Notes: generated from the sequence alone by a model not told the origin. DNA of 31,457 bases from an uncultured Oscillospiraceae bacterium (GCA_900552115.1 URYP01000014.1:1-31457); one strand, 5' to 3'. Shown: positions 14,098-23,212, numbered from the stretch's first letter. Made by a program: numbers and translations.

Positions 14098-17000
14098 ATG
14101 GGAGCAAAAGGACAGTATGCCAAGAGGGTTCTTTCCATGGCGGCTGCTGCGGTTCTCACCGTAACGAGCTTTAGCGTGTTTACGCCCGCAAAAGCCGAGC
14201 AGGTGGAAGCCAAACCGCAGTATCCATTTATGGACACAGCCTTGACTTTCGAGGAACGCGCGGCCGACCTCGTGTCACGGCTGACATTGGATGAAAAAAT
14301 TTCGCAGCTTGGCCGGACGGCGGCGGCGGTGCCGCGCCTGGGCCTTGCAAAATACGATTACTGGAATGAGGCGCTGCACGGCATCCAGAACGGTACCGGC
14401 GAAGGCACGTCCTTCCCGCAGCCGCTGAGCATGGCTCAGACGTGGGATACCGCGTTTATTGAAGAAGTGGCCAGCGCCATTGCCGATGAATGCCGGGGCC
14501 ATAATCAGCCAGCCGAACTTGGCGGTCGCGGCCGGGGCCTGACCTATTGGTGCCCCACCATCAACCTGGACCGGTCGCCGCTGTGGGGCCGTACGACGGA
14601 AGCCTATGGCGAGGACGCCTTTGTAGCCGGTATGCTGGCCAGCGCGTTTGTCGACGGCATGCAGGGCGATGCGGATGAAAACGGCGGTTATTTGAAGACC
14701 GTTGCGACGATCAAGCACTATGCCCTGAACAACCACGAAAATGGCCGCGGCTCTACTTCCTCCGATACGAGCGAAGCGGACATCCGCGATTATTACACCA
14801 AGGTCTTCCGCTATGTGGTGGAGAATACCGAAGTGGCGTCGCTGATGAGCGCTTATAATGCGGTCAACAACACGCCCAGCTCGGGTAATACCTTCCAGCT
14901 GATGACTCTGCTCCGCAAAACATTCGGATTTACCGGGTTTGTAACGTCGGACTGCGGCGCTATCGGTAACCTGAAGGATTCGCAGAACTGGAAACCCACC
15001 ATGGATAACATTACGCTGGCTCCGGGTAAAGAGCTCTCCGCTTATGTCGACGCGGACGGCGTTGTCACCAAAGAGGGTTCCGTTGCGCTGGCTATGATGG
15101 CTGGCTGCGACATGGATTGCGGTGAAGTGTATCCCTCCAATGCGAAAAAAGCGTACAACCAGGGTCTTGTAACGGAGTCCCAGATTGAAATAAACGTGTA
15201 CAACAGCCTGCTGTCCCGTTTCAAACTCGGTGAGTTTGATCCGGATGAAAAAGTCGAATACCGCAGCGATGCCTACAGCTTTGCCAACGCGGTAGAGAGC
15301 GAGGAGCATCGGGCTCTGGCGGATGAAGCGGCCAATAAATCGGTTGTGCTTCTTAAGAACGACGGCATTCTGCCGCTAGACGCCAGCAAACTGACGAAGG
15401 TCGTTGTTGTCGGCGATCAGGTTGAGGTGTGCGATCTGGGTAACTATTCCGGAAAGCCCCAGAAAAAGAACCTGATCTCCATGTACGATGGTATCAGCGA
15501 CTATCTGTTTACCCACAACAAAAATGTTAAACTGGACAAAGTGACCTCTTTTGGCGAAAACGGCGCCATCAAAGCCGAGGATCAGGAACTGATTAAAGCG
15601 GCTGACGCCGTCATCGTTCTTGGCAGCGATACGCACGCCGATTCATCCGAAGGCCATGACCGTGAGGAACTGGTTCTGACCCGCAATCAGAACGCCATCA
15701 TCAGCAACGTCGGCAAACTGAATGCGAATACGGTCCTGTACCTGCAGACCTCCAACATGGTCGAACTCAAAGAATTCAAAAACGATGTTAAAGCCATTCT
15801 GTGGAGCACGCAGAACGGACAGAGCCAGGGCGTGGGCATGGCCAACCAGATCTTTGGTGAAGTCAACCCCTCCGGCAAGCTGACCTTTACCTGGTTTGCG
15901 GATGAGGATCAGATCCCGGGCATTCGTCAGTATGGCATGAACAAGGCCTATGGCAAAGACGAAAAAGAGTATTCCCATGGCGGCTGGACCTATCAGTATT
16001 CCACGGCGGATAAAGAATACGCGTTTGGCTATGGCCTGAGTTATACCAATTACGAATATTCCAATGTCAATGTCAATACTTCTACGGTGGACGCCAACGG
16101 CAAACTGACGGTGACGGCGACCATTAAGAACGCAGGACAGATGGACGGCTCTGAAGTGGTGCAGGTATATGTCAAATATCCGCAGGCGTCCAATGTGCCG
16201 GATGGCATGATTAAACAGATCAAAGGCTTCGCGAAAGTCGACCTGGCGAAGGGCGAAAGCAAAAACGTCAGCATCGATCTGGACGTTTCGGATTTCTGTT
16301 TCTGGGACGGCGAAAAAGAAGTGGTACCGGCGGGCGAATATACAATCGAAGTCGGTGCTTCCAGCGAAGATATCCGCGGTACCAAAAAAGTAACGGTTAC
16401 GGGTGCGCTGGCTGACAAAATGAATGTACTGACGGCGACCCCCAGCGGTGTCAGCATCGACATAGCTCAGGCGAATGCGGCGATCACGACCGATGTCACC
16501 ATTGCCATGAAGAACGACATGTTCCTGGATAACAGCAAAGCCACCATTACGTATAAGAGCAGCGACGAAACGGTTGCGAAAGTCGACGCTACCGGCAAGG
16601 TGACGGGGGTTAACGCTGGTGTTGCCACCATTACCGTCACCGCTCAGTACGGCGGTGAAACCATGACGGCCAGCTATCCGGTAGCGGTAAAAGCCGGTCT
16701 GAAGGCGACGGGCCTGAAAGTCGCGGGCAAAGATGTTGAGAATTTCGACGCGATGACCACAACTTACAATGTAGCGGTGAAAGACGGCAAAGTGCCGGAT
16801 GTTTCCGCAACGGCGGCGTCCGGTGTGGACGTTAAAGTTGTTAAAGCGACTTCCGTGCCCGGCGTGACCACAGTCACCCTGACTAAAGGCGAGCAAAAAG
16901 TGGTCTACACCGTCAACTTTGTAGACGCGTGCGATATTACGGCGATTGAGTTCCCGAGTGTGAAGCTGACGACCGAACAGGCCAAAAACTACAAGCTGGA

Positions 17001-19341
17001 CGCAAAAGCGACCCTGGCGACCTGTGACCAGTCGGCGCATAAGGATCAGGCGGTCACTTACACCTACAAGCTGGTGAATACGGCTGATCAGACTGCGACG
17101 GCGACGCTGGACGGCGATACCCTCAAGGTGACCAGCGAAGGCCGCGTTACGGTGGCAGTTACCGCCTCCTATAACGGCGCGGTAAAATACGCGACGGCGC
17201 AGTTCCTGGTTTCGGATAAAGTGGATCGCAGCAAACTGGAAGAGGCCATCCGTGTGAAACTGGCGGGCGATGACTTTGACCCGGAAACGTTAAACAACTA
17301 TTATAAGCAGATTGAATTGGCCCGGGAAGTGTTCTTTAATGAAAATGCTACCCAGGCGCAGGTCGACAAGGCGTATGAAGACCTGATGGCTGTTAAGGAT
17401 AAACTGGTTGACCGCACCTATGTTGTGGCCAATTATCCGGATGCGAACGCCACTCATTCCTTTAACAACGATCAGAACATTTACGTTGACTGGAAGAAAT
17501 CAAAAGATGCCGAAAATAAGGATGTCACCGTTGACTTCACGACGCACAAAGCCGATAAGCTGGAGCTGCGCTTTAAAGTGACGGTAACGCCGACCAATTG
17601 GGATGCGTCTTTTGACAGTGTGATTAACGGGGCCGGCAGCTGGATTAAACTGCGTTCCAATGATCAGACCAACAAAGCGGACGACCCGGATTTGAAAGAA
17701 TTCGGCGGAAGCATGGATACCAATAGCGAGCACAACTACGGTTGGGCTGTTAAGGATTACATCAAAGACTGGGGCACCACCGAAGTGGTGATTCCGCTGG
17801 CCGACGAGGATGGCAACCTGCCGGTTGTGACCAAAGGCATGAAACCGGATGGCACGCACAATACCTCCCGCGGCAAGATTGATTGGTCTGAGATGGATCG
17901 GTTCTTTATGATTATTGCCAATAACAAAGCCGCCCTGAACAATATGTCCTACACCGTAAAACTGGAAGACGTTCGCGTAGTGGACAAAACTCTGGAAGAG
18001 CAGCGCGAAGAGCTGAATGCTCTGCTGACCGAGTCGGTCAAGGTTGAGGATTGCAAGGATCAGGCGAAAGTAACGGCTTACGAAGATGCGTTCGCGGCAG
18101 CAGAAGAGGCCATCAAGGGTGAAAACGTACTGAAAATCATCAATGCGAAAGAAGCCCTGATTGCTGCGAGAGATGCGCTGGGTGTTGCGGTTACGGTCAA
18201 TAAGACGGCGCTGAAGGAAGCGCTGGATGCACAGGTGAAGGATCTGGATCGGTATACGGCGGCATCGGTTGCCGAGTATAAAGCTCGGATTAAGACCGCG
18301 ACCGATGTGTACGAAAAGGCCGACGCGACACAGATCGAGGTCAACCGCGCAGTGACGGGACTTGCCGATGTCAACAGCGTTCTGCAGCTGATCAAGGTCA
18401 CGCCGTATGTCCTGGCAACCCTCCAGGATGGAGAGAAAGAGGTAGAAAATCACTATCTCCAGGTACAGGCAAAGGCCGATGTGGATCTGACGGCGGAAAA
18501 AGACTATACGGTTACCGTGCGTTATGATGTGAAGCTGGAAAGCACGCATCCGCAGACGCCTAGCAATAACGACTGGCTGAAATATGTCGTCAACGGCAAA
18601 GCGCGCGCCTGGTATGCAGAGGTTCCGAATAATGATAACGGCGTGGATATTGCCAAGATGGACTGCAGCAAAGACAGCGTTATGACCAGCTACACGAAGC
18701 CTGGTGAATGGATGACCATTACGCAGGAACTGCCGGTGGAAGTGCTGGAAGCTGGTAAACTGACGCAGTTCGACATGTTCATGTACAACGACACCCATAA
18801 TTATGCCACCAACCCGGATGAAGACATCAACTGGAACAAGGATACTGGCGTAAAAATGACGGTGCGGAATATTGTTGTCATGTCTGACCGCCCGACCGGC
18901 GAGGAGCCCAGCGTTGACAAATCCCTGCTTAATGACGCGATTGCGGAGGCGGAAGACATTGATACTACGCTGTACACGGACGAGACTGTGGCCGACTTGA
19001 ACACAGCTCTGACGGAAGCGAAGAAAGTGGCGAACGACGCAGCGGCGACGCAGGCGAAAGTGAACGAGGCCTTGGATGCGCTGAACGAGGCTATGGATGC
19101 TCTGGAAAAGAAACCGGTTGAGCCGGATGTCGACTATGGTAATGTCAACGGCAAAGACGGCGTGACAGCTGAGGACGCTCTGCTGGTTCTGCAGGCTTCA
19201 ACTCAAAAGATTACCCTGAGTGCGGAACAGACACTGGCTGCGGATGTAGATGGAAAAGATGGAGTAACGGCTACCGACGCTCTGTTGATTCTGCAGTTTG
19301 CGACCAAGAAGATTGCGTCTTTCCCGGTTGAGGCGAAATAA
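14098..19341 (+). CDS. Secreted multidomain GH3 glycosidase with dockerin-like C-terminus
   Basis: This is an extracellular glycoside hydrolase of family 3, 1747 residues. A signal peptide (about 1-34) precedes the GH3 N-domain. Its YDYWNEALHG and WGRTTEAYGED motifs place it nearer the beta-xylosidase/arabinofuranosidase side of the family; the likely nucleophile is Asp285 (VTSDCGA). The GH3 C-domain has the probable acid/base Glu518 in SSEGHDRE, followed by an Fn3-like domain (about 654-771). Accessory parts are a Big2 domain (775-865), a cadherin-like sandwich (866-946), another Ig-like domain (945-1039), four FIVAR-like helical repeats (near 1042, 1299, 1367 and 1606), and two unassigned beta-rich, CBM-like modules (about 1111-1298 and 1434-1600). 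A two-repeat dockerin-type domain (about 1678-1747) ends the protein. Ribosome site AAAAGGAG precedes ATG 14098. The substrate is probably a plant or mucin glycan, not determinable here. Confidence 0.93.
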   Translation: MGAKGQYAKRVLSMAAAAVLTVTSFSVFTPAKAEQVEAKPQYPFMDTALTFEERAADLVSRLTLDEKISQLGRTAAAVPRLGLAKYDYWNEALHGIQNGTGEGTSFPQPLSMAQTWDTAFIEEVASAIADECRGHNQPAELGGRGRGLTYWCPTINLDRSPLWGRTTEAYGEDAFVAGMLASAFVDGMQGDADENGGYLKTVATIKHYALNNHENGRGSTSSDTSEADIRDYYTKVFRYVVENTEVASLMSAYNAVNNTPSSGNTFQLMTLLRKTFGFTGFVTSDCGAIGNLKDSQNWKPTMDNITLAPGKELSAYVDADGVVTKEGSVALAMMAGCDMDCGEVYPSNAKKAYNQGLVTESQIEINVYNSLLSRFKLGEFDPDEKVEYRSDAYSFANAVESEEHRALADEAANKSVVLLKNDGILPLDASKLTKVVVVGDQVEVCDLGNYSGKPQKKNLISMYDGISDYLFTHNKNVKLDKVTSFGENGAIKAEDQELIKAADAVIVLGSDTHADSSEGHDREELVLTRNQNAIISNVGKLNANTVLYLQTSNMVELKEFKNDVKAILWSTQNGQSQGVGMANQIFGEVNPSGKLTFTWFADEDQIPGIRQYGMNKAYGKDEKEYSHGGWTYQYSTADKEYAFGYGLSYTNYEYSNVNVNTSTVDANGKLTVTATIKNAGQMDGSEVVQVYVKYPQASNVPDGMIKQIKGFAKVDLAKGESKNVSIDLDVSDFCFWDGEKEVVPAGEYTIEVGASSEDIRGTKKVTVTGALADKMNVLTATPSGVSIDIAQANAAITTDVTIAMKNDMFLDNSKATITYKSSDETVAKVDATGKVTGVNAGVATITVTAQYGGETMTASYPVAVKAGLKATGLKVAGKDVENFDAMTTTYNVAVKDGKVPDVSATAASGVDVKVVKATSVPGVTTVTLTKGEQKVVYTVNFVDACDITAIEFPSVKLTTEQAKNYKLDAKATLATCDQSAHKDQAVTYTYKLVNTADQTATATLDGDTLKVTSEGRVTVAVTASYNGAVKYATAQFLVSDKVDRSKLEEAIRVKLAGDDFDPETLNNYYKQIELAREVFFNENATQAQVDKAYEDLMAVKDKLVDRTYVVANYPDANATHSFNNDQNIYVDWKKSKDAENKDVTVDFTTHKADKLELRFKVTVTPTNWDASFDSVINGAGSWIKLRSNDQTNKADDPDLKEFGGSMDTNSEHNYGWAVKDYIKDWGTTEVVIPLADEDGNLPVVTKGMKPDGTHNTSRGKIDWSEMDRFFMIIANNKAALNNMSYTVKLEDVRVVDKTLEEQREELNALLTESVKVEDCKDQAKVTAYEDAFAAAEEAIKGENVLKIINAKEALIAARDALGVAVTVNKTALKEALDAQVKDLDRYTAASVAEYKARIKTATDVYEKADATQIEVNRAVTGLADVNSVLQLIKVTPYVLATLQDGEKEVENHYLQVQAKADVDLTAEKDYTVTVRYDVKLESTHPQTPSNNDWLKYVVNGKARAWYAEVPNNDNGVDIAKMDCSKDSVMTSYTKPGEWMTITQELPVEVLEAGKLTQFDMFMYNDTHNYATNPDEDINWNKDTGVKMTVRNIVVMSDRPTGEEPSVDKSLLNDAIAEAEDIDTTLYTDETVADLNTALTEAKKVANDAAATQAKVNEALDALNEAMDALEKKPVEPDVDYGNVNGKDGVTAEDALLVLQASTQKITLSAEQTLAADVDGKDGVTATDALLILQFATKKIASFPVEAK

Positions 19342-19379
19342 TCTGGATTCCGTCTGCATGAAGATCAAATGAAATAGAA

Positions 19380-19416
19380 AGCCCCCGAAAAGGTATCCTT
19401 TTCGGGGGCTCCTTTT
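19380..19416 (+). terminator. Intrinsic terminator after the GH3 gene
   Basis: AGCCCCCGAAAAGG (19380-19393) and CCTTTTCGGGGGCT (19397-19410) make a perfect 14-bp stem with a TAT loop, followed by CCTTTTATTTT. Confidence 0.94.
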
Positions 19417-19425
19417 ATTTTAGGA

Positions 19426-19434
19426 TGATAAAAT
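19426..19434 (+). promoter_or_regulatory. Candidate extended -10 promoter for an intergenic transcript
   Basis: TGATAAAAT fits the extended -10 pattern, with no recognisable -35. It lies just after the GH3 terminator and would start a transcript near 19441, directly before the nested inverted repeats. Confidence 0.35.
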
Positions 19435-19440
19435 AAAAAT

Positions 19441-19700
19441 GAGTATGCCTGCTAAAACCGTATCCCGGTTGGATTCATAGGGCAAAAGAAAAAACGCAGA
19501 CGGGTGTATGTCAAAATGACATGAAAGGCCAATGAAAAACTGACCCTCCGCGCGTACCGTCTGCGCCTTTCAAGAGGAAGAGAAAAAAGAGGAAGAATCC
19601 AACCGTATGTTTTACGGCTGGATAGTCAGTAAAGGAAAAACCTTTATCGACAAGAAAAGTATAAAAGCCCTATGTGAAGATTGTATGAAGGCTTTATAGC
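19441..19700 (+). ncRNA. Candidate structured RNA in the GH3-nadC gap
   Basis: This non-coding stretch holds nested inverted repeats. CGGTTGGATTC (19466-19476) matches GAATCCAACCG (19595-19605), 11 bp. CGCAGACGG (19495-19503) matches CCGTCTGCG (19557-19565), 9 bp. ATGTCA (19508-19513) matches TGACAT (19517-19522). CCGTA (19458-19462) can pair with TACGG (19613-19617) outside the first stem. A competing hairpin (19597-19623, ATCCA-A-CCGTA against TACGG-C-TGGAT) uses the same bases as the outer stem and covers an ATG at 19607. The loops are purine-rich on the plus strand. On the minus strand the 9-bp arm is followed by a T run, so a minus-strand terminator is the alternative. No known RNA family was recognised; a 6S-like rod was considered but not supported. 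Confidence 0.35.
19607..19699 (+). CDS. Possible 30-residue small protein with a CxxC motif
   Basis: A short ORF starts at ATG 19607 and ends at TAG 19697-19699. The product is basic, with an aromatic N-terminus (MFYGWIVSKGKTF) and a C-terminal CEDCMKAL. The frame is open for about 20 codons upstream, where it reads as a Glu/Lys-rich stretch without a start codon. GAGGA at 19589-19593 is a distant ribosome binding site (13 bases). The start codon lies in the edge of a hairpin that competes with the 11-bp outer stem of the upstream structure. It may be a leader peptide, a small protein, a decayed gene, or chance. Confidence 0.25.
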   Translation: MFYGWIVSKGKTFIDKKSIKALCEDCMKAL

Positions 19701-19749
19701 AGCCCTGTAAATTTAATATCGAAAACACTGGTTATGCAAAAATAAATAA

Positions 19750-19790
19750 AAAACGATGCCGGCACAGCAACCAACATCGTTTTATTTATT
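19750..19790. terminator. Bidirectional terminator between the intergenic unit and nadC
   Basis: AAAACGATG (19750-19758) and CATCGTTTT (19775-19783) form a stem flanked by matching AATAAAT/ATTTATT tracts, so T-rich tails exist on both strands. It ends the minus-strand nad operon and could also end a plus-strand transcript. Confidence 0.8.
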
Positions 19791-19791
19791 C

Positions 19792-20628
19792 TTATTTATC
19801 AATGCGCATAGAAATGTCCAGGGCTGTCACGGAGTGGGTTAAAGCACCAATGGATATAATATCGACGCCGGTTTCCGCTACGGCACGTAGCGTTTGGGCC
19901 GTAATACCGCCGCTGGCTTCCAGCGGCACACGACCATTAACAAATTGTACGGCCTCGCGCATCTCCTCACAGGACATATTGTCAAGCATTATGACATCGG
20001 CCCCAGCGGTCAGCGCCTGTTTCACTTCGTCCAGGTTGCGGGTTTCCACTTCCAATTTTACCATATGTCCCAGTTTCTCCCGAATAAGCGCAACGGCCTG
20101 TGGGATCCCTCCGGCAGCATCGATATGATTATCCTTGAGCATGGCCGCATCAGATAGATTAAAGCGGTGATTTTTACCCCCGCCTACAACAACCGCGTAT
20201 TTCTGCAATGCCCGCATGCCCGGAAGCGTCTTTCGGGTATCGGTTATGGCCGCTTTAGTGCCGGCAACCAGTTCTGACGCCTGATGGGTAGCGGTAGCCA
20301 CACCGGACATGTGCTGCAGAAGGTTTAGCGCTGTGCGCTCTCCTTTTAAAAGAGCCTGCGTATTGCCCTCAAATTCCGCAATCAAATCCCCTTTGTGCAC
20401 CACGGAACCTTCGGCTATGTGAATGGCAGCGGTCATGGTGTCGTCCAATAACCGGAATACCCGCAGCGCAACATCGAGCCCACACAGGATACCGTCCGCT
20501 TTGGCAACGAAACGGGCCGTGGTGCGTGCCTCCGGGGAGATCATCAGGTCCGTGGTGGTATCGATATAGGTAATATCTTCGCTCAAGGCGGTTTCAATTA
20601 GCCGGTCAATATAAAATTGCGGCAGCAT
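19792..20628 (-). CDS. nadC: Nicotinate-nucleotide diphosphorylase (quinolinate phosphoribosyltransferase)
   Basis: NadC converts quinolinate and PRPP to nicotinate mononucleotide, CO2 and pyrophosphate, the third step of de novo NAD synthesis. The 278 residues contain the family stretches TALNLLQHMSGVAT, TRKTLPGMR and GGGKNHRFNLSDAAMLKDNH, which supply the phosphate- and substrate-binding Arg, Lys and His residues, and the end strand EASGGIT. ATG 20628 is three bases after the nadB stop, indicating translational coupling. It is the last gene of nadA-nadB-nadC and is followed by a terminator. Confidence 0.96.
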   Translation of the reverse strand: MLPQFYIDRLIETALSEDITYIDTTTDLMISPEARTTARFVAKADGILCGLDVALRVFRLLDDTMTAAIHIAEGSVVHKGDLIAEFEGNTQALLKGERTALNLLQHMSGVATATHQASELVAGTKAAITDTRKTLPGMRALQKYAVVVGGGKNHRFNLSDAAMLKDNHIDAAGGIPQAVALIREKLGHMVKLEVETRNLDEVKQALTAGADVIMLDNMSCEEMREAVQFVNGRVPLEASGGITAQTLRAVAETGVDIISIGALTHSVTALDISMRIDK

Positions 20629-20631
20629 AAT

Positions 20632-22107
20632 TTAGTCCCCTTTCTGTTGGCGGGAGGCCATTACCTCACGCAATATGATGACGCAGATAGTAGCCAGACT
20701 TTTGGCCTCCATATAATCGGTGGTCACCGCGTAGTGCCCGTTTTGCAGGGTGCGCAGGATGTCCTCCGCACGAGACAGGCCTTGCTTTACTGCATCGTAA
20801 TCCGGAAGGACAAACCAGGCCTTTTGCATGATCTCACGGATTTCCGTGCGATAGCCGGGTTCCATTGGGCGCGAGCCCGACGGTATAGCCGGTTGGGGCG
20901 TATCAACCCCGCTTGATTCATGCCGCAACCGGCGGCTGATATCGTATGTACAGCGGCGGGAAAATACCAACGCCTCCAGCAAAGAGTTGCTGGCCAGGCG
21001 GTTTAATCCATGTACGCCGGTATGGGAACATTCTCCGGCGGCATAAAGCCGGTCAACCGTGGTATCTCCGTACACATTAACATCGATGCCACCCATCAAA
21101 TAGTGCTGACAAGGAAAAACGGGGATACGTTCCTTGGTAATGTCTACGCCCTCTTCCAGGCAGCGGCTGTAGATCATGGGAAACCGGTCCTTGATAAACG
21201 CGGGGCCGCGGGCGGTAATATCCAAGTAAAAATTCTCGCTGCCGGTGCGGGCCGCTTCTTTCATAATGCAGCGGGATACCACGTCCCGTGGCGCCAGCTC
21301 GCCGCGTTCGTCATAACGGGGCATAAAGCGTTCTCCGGCATGATTCAGCAGCAAAGCCCCTTCACCGCGTACCGCTTCAGATATAAGAAACCGTTCCCGG
21401 CCAGCCGCTGCCGCAAAAGCAGTGGGATGAAATTGTACCAGCCGTAGGTTTTTAATCCGTGCTCCCAGCTCATAGGCCAAGGTAATGCCGTCGCCGGTGG
21501 CGATGGCGGAATTGGTTGTATAGGGATAGACCCGGCCAATTCCGCCGGTACACAGGATGCAATAGGAGCAGGTAAGTGCCTCATAGGTGTCATTTTTCAG
21601 CAGTCCGGCCCAAAAACCGCCCGGCGCCGGTGTCAGTGAAATGAGCTGCGACCAATCCCATATCGTCACATTGCTCCGCCGCTTCACCGCGGCCAACAAT
21701 TTTTCCGTAATCTCACGGCCTGTGGAGTCCTTGTGATGCAGAATCCGCCGCCGCGAATGGCCGCCTTCCAGCGTCATGGAAATATGTTGAGTCTCATCCT
21801 TATCAAAATCCACGCCCAATTCCTTCATTAGCCGCAGTACGTCTTCCGGGCCTTCGTTGACCAGAATTTCGAGCGAGCGCAGGTCGTTCTTATAACCGCC
21901 GGCGATTAGTGTATCCGCTATATGCAGGCGGTAGTCGTCGTGTTCCTTATCCACCACAGCGGCGACGCCACCCTGAGCCAGAAAGCTGTTGCAAAGGGTG
22001 GAATCGCGTTTGGACAGGACCAGCACCCGTACATCGGGCGCGAAATTCAGCGCCGCATAGAGGCCGGCGACTCCGCTGCCGGCGATCAGCACGTCAAAAT
22101 CGTTCAT
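20632..22107 (-). CDS. nadB: L-aspartate oxidase
   Basis: NadB is an FAD flavoenzyme that oxidises L-aspartate to iminoaspartate for NadA. The 491 residues show the N-terminal FAD dinucleotide-binding loop (AGSGVAGLYAAL), SFLAQGGVAAVVD, EGGHSRRRILHHKDSTG, LVQFHPTAF, the SEAVRGEGA active-site region and the C-terminal FAD contact TGVHGLNRLASNSLLEALVF. GAGAAGGGG precedes ATG 22107. The gene lies 12 bases after nadA. Confidence 0.97.
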   Translation of the reverse strand: MNDFDVLIAGSGVAGLYAALNFAPDVRVLVLSKRDSTLCNSFLAQGGVAAVVDKEHDDYRLHIADTLIAGGYKNDLRSLEILVNEGPEDVLRLMKELGVDFDKDETQHISMTLEGGHSRRRILHHKDSTGREITEKLLAAVKRRSNVTIWDWSQLISLTPAPGGFWAGLLKNDTYEALTCSYCILCTGGIGRVYPYTTNSAIATGDGITLAYELGARIKNLRLVQFHPTAFAAAAGRERFLISEAVRGEGALLLNHAGERFMPRYDERGELAPRDVVSRCIMKEAARTGSENFYLDITARGPAFIKDRFPMIYSRCLEEGVDITKERIPVFPCQHYLMGGIDVNVYGDTTVDRLYAAGECSHTGVHGLNRLASNSLLEALVFSRRCTYDISRRLRHESSGVDTPQPAIPSGSRPMEPGYRTEIREIMQKAWFVLPDYDAVKQGLSRAEDILRTLQNGHYAVTTDYMEAKSLATICVIILREVMASRQQKGD

Positions 22108-22119
22108 GGTTTCCCCTTC

Positions 22120-23025
22120 TCATCGTCCCAAATCCATCATGTTTTCCAGGCTGCTACGCGCGGCGTCCATCAGTGCCGTGTCCATGTGGATCTCCTCGCC
22201 GCCCCTGCCGTCGATTACGGCTTCCAGGCTGGCCATGGTGGTGCGTTTCATGTCGAGACAGGTCAGCGCCTCCTGCCTGAGCTGATGCAGCCGGCCCGGA
22301 TACTGCGTATCCAGCTTGTCAACAACGCCGCGTTCTGTGACGACGATGACTTCATCCGTGCCGCCGGCAATGTAATCGATGATGGCCGCTGTGGAACCGG
22401 CCATATCTGCCAGAGCGACGGCCTCAGGAACACATTCGGGATGAATGGCCACTTTTGCTTGCGGCCATTGCCGGCGTGCCTGTAGGATATCTTCCGCCGT
22501 AATAGCTTGGTGTACAGGGCAGTAGCCGTCCCAAGTAACAATTTCCTTGTCCGGTACCATGCGGCGTACATAATCGCCCAGGTTTTGATCTGGAATAAAT
22601 AAAATATGGTGCTGAGGAAGCCGCTTGACAATTTTTACCGCCGACGATGAAGTGACACAGACATCACAGACGGCTTTCAGCTCCGCTGTGGTATTGATGT
22701 ATGCAACCACCGCCCAATCGGGATGTGCCTCACGAAACGCCGCAACGCGCGCCGGCTCGATTTGGCGGGCCATCGGGCAGTCCGCGTCCGGTTCCGCCAA
22801 AATGACCCGCTTTTCCGGAGCCAGAATTTTAACGCCTTCCGCCATAAATCGTACGCCGCACAGAATCACGGTGTCCGCCGGCGAGGCGGCTGCCTTTTGC
22901 GCCAGCGCGAAGCTGTCGCCCACAATATCGGCAGCGTCCTGAATAGACGGCATTTGATAGGTATGCGCAGCGATGATTGCGTTATGGGCTTGTTTATAGG
23001 CCAGGATTTTATCCTGCAAGGTCAT
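22120..23025 (-). CDS. nadA: Quinolinate synthase
   Basis: NadA condenses iminoaspartate with dihydroxyacetone phosphate to quinolinate using a [4Fe-4S] cluster. The 301 residues carry the three expected cluster cysteines: Cys83 (ADCPMA), Cys169 (DGYCPVH) and Cys256 (LTCLDMK). The conserved HTYQMPSIQDAADIVGDSF and AIHPEC segments are also present. It is first in the nadABC operon, with a promoter and palindromic operator-like sequence about 65-120 bases upstream. Confidence 0.97.
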   Translation of the reverse strand: MTLQDKILAYKQAHNAIIAAHTYQMPSIQDAADIVGDSFALAQKAAASPADTVILCGVRFMAEGVKILAPEKRVILAEPDADCPMARQIEPARVAAFREAHPDWAVVAYINTTAELKAVCDVCVTSSSAVKIVKRLPQHHILFIPDQNLGDYVRRMVPDKEIVTWDGYCPVHQAITAEDILQARRQWPQAKVAIHPECVPEAVALADMAGSTAAIIDYIAGGTDEVIVVTERGVVDKLDTQYPGRLHQLRQEALTCLDMKRTTMASLEAVIDGRGGEEIHMDTALMDAARSSLENMMDLGR

Positions 23026-23089
23026 GACGGTCCATCCTTCCCGAAAATCGATTTACCGTTAATATATCATACATTTTGCAGAAGCCAAT

Positions 23090-23114
23090 GTCTCAAAAGC
23101 TTTGCTTTTGAGAC
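23090..23114. promoter_or_regulatory. 25-base palindrome at the nadA transcription start (putative operator)
   Basis: GTCTCAAAAGC (23090-23100) and GCTTTTGAGAC (23104-23114) form a perfect 11-bp dyad around TTT. The arm nearest the promoter begins one base from the -10, so the predicted start is inside the dyad, typical of a repressor site. A degenerate copy lies at the same place in the acyltransferase promoter (3886-3910). The regulator is unknown; NiaR is one candidate because it represses NAD genes in many Firmicutes, but no match to its site is claimed. Confidence 0.6.
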
Positions 23115-23115
23115 T

Positions 23116-23145
23116 ATTATACCACGTGTTCCGCTAAAATGGCAA
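23116..23145 (-). promoter_or_regulatory. Sigma-A promoter for nadABC
   Basis: Read on the minus strand, -35 TTGCCA (plus 23140-23145) and -10 TATAAT (plus 23116-23121) are 18 bases apart. It is back to back with the hflX promoter. Confidence 0.78.
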
Positions 23146-23154
23146 CCGTTTCTA

Positions 23155-23182
23155 TGGACAAAACGATCAGGCGTGGTATACT
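23155..23182 (+). promoter_or_regulatory. Promoter for hflX
   Basis: TGGACA (23155-23160) and TATACT (23177-23182) are 16 bases apart, 30 bases upstream of the hflX start. Confidence 0.68.
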
Positions 23183-23212
23183 AAAATATAGGCACAAAGG
23201 GAGGCTGAATGA

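Noticed and set aside
19441..19625. 6S RNA
   Set aside because: The rod-like shape with internal purine loops is suggestive, but I could not match conserved 6S bases; left as an unassigned candidate.
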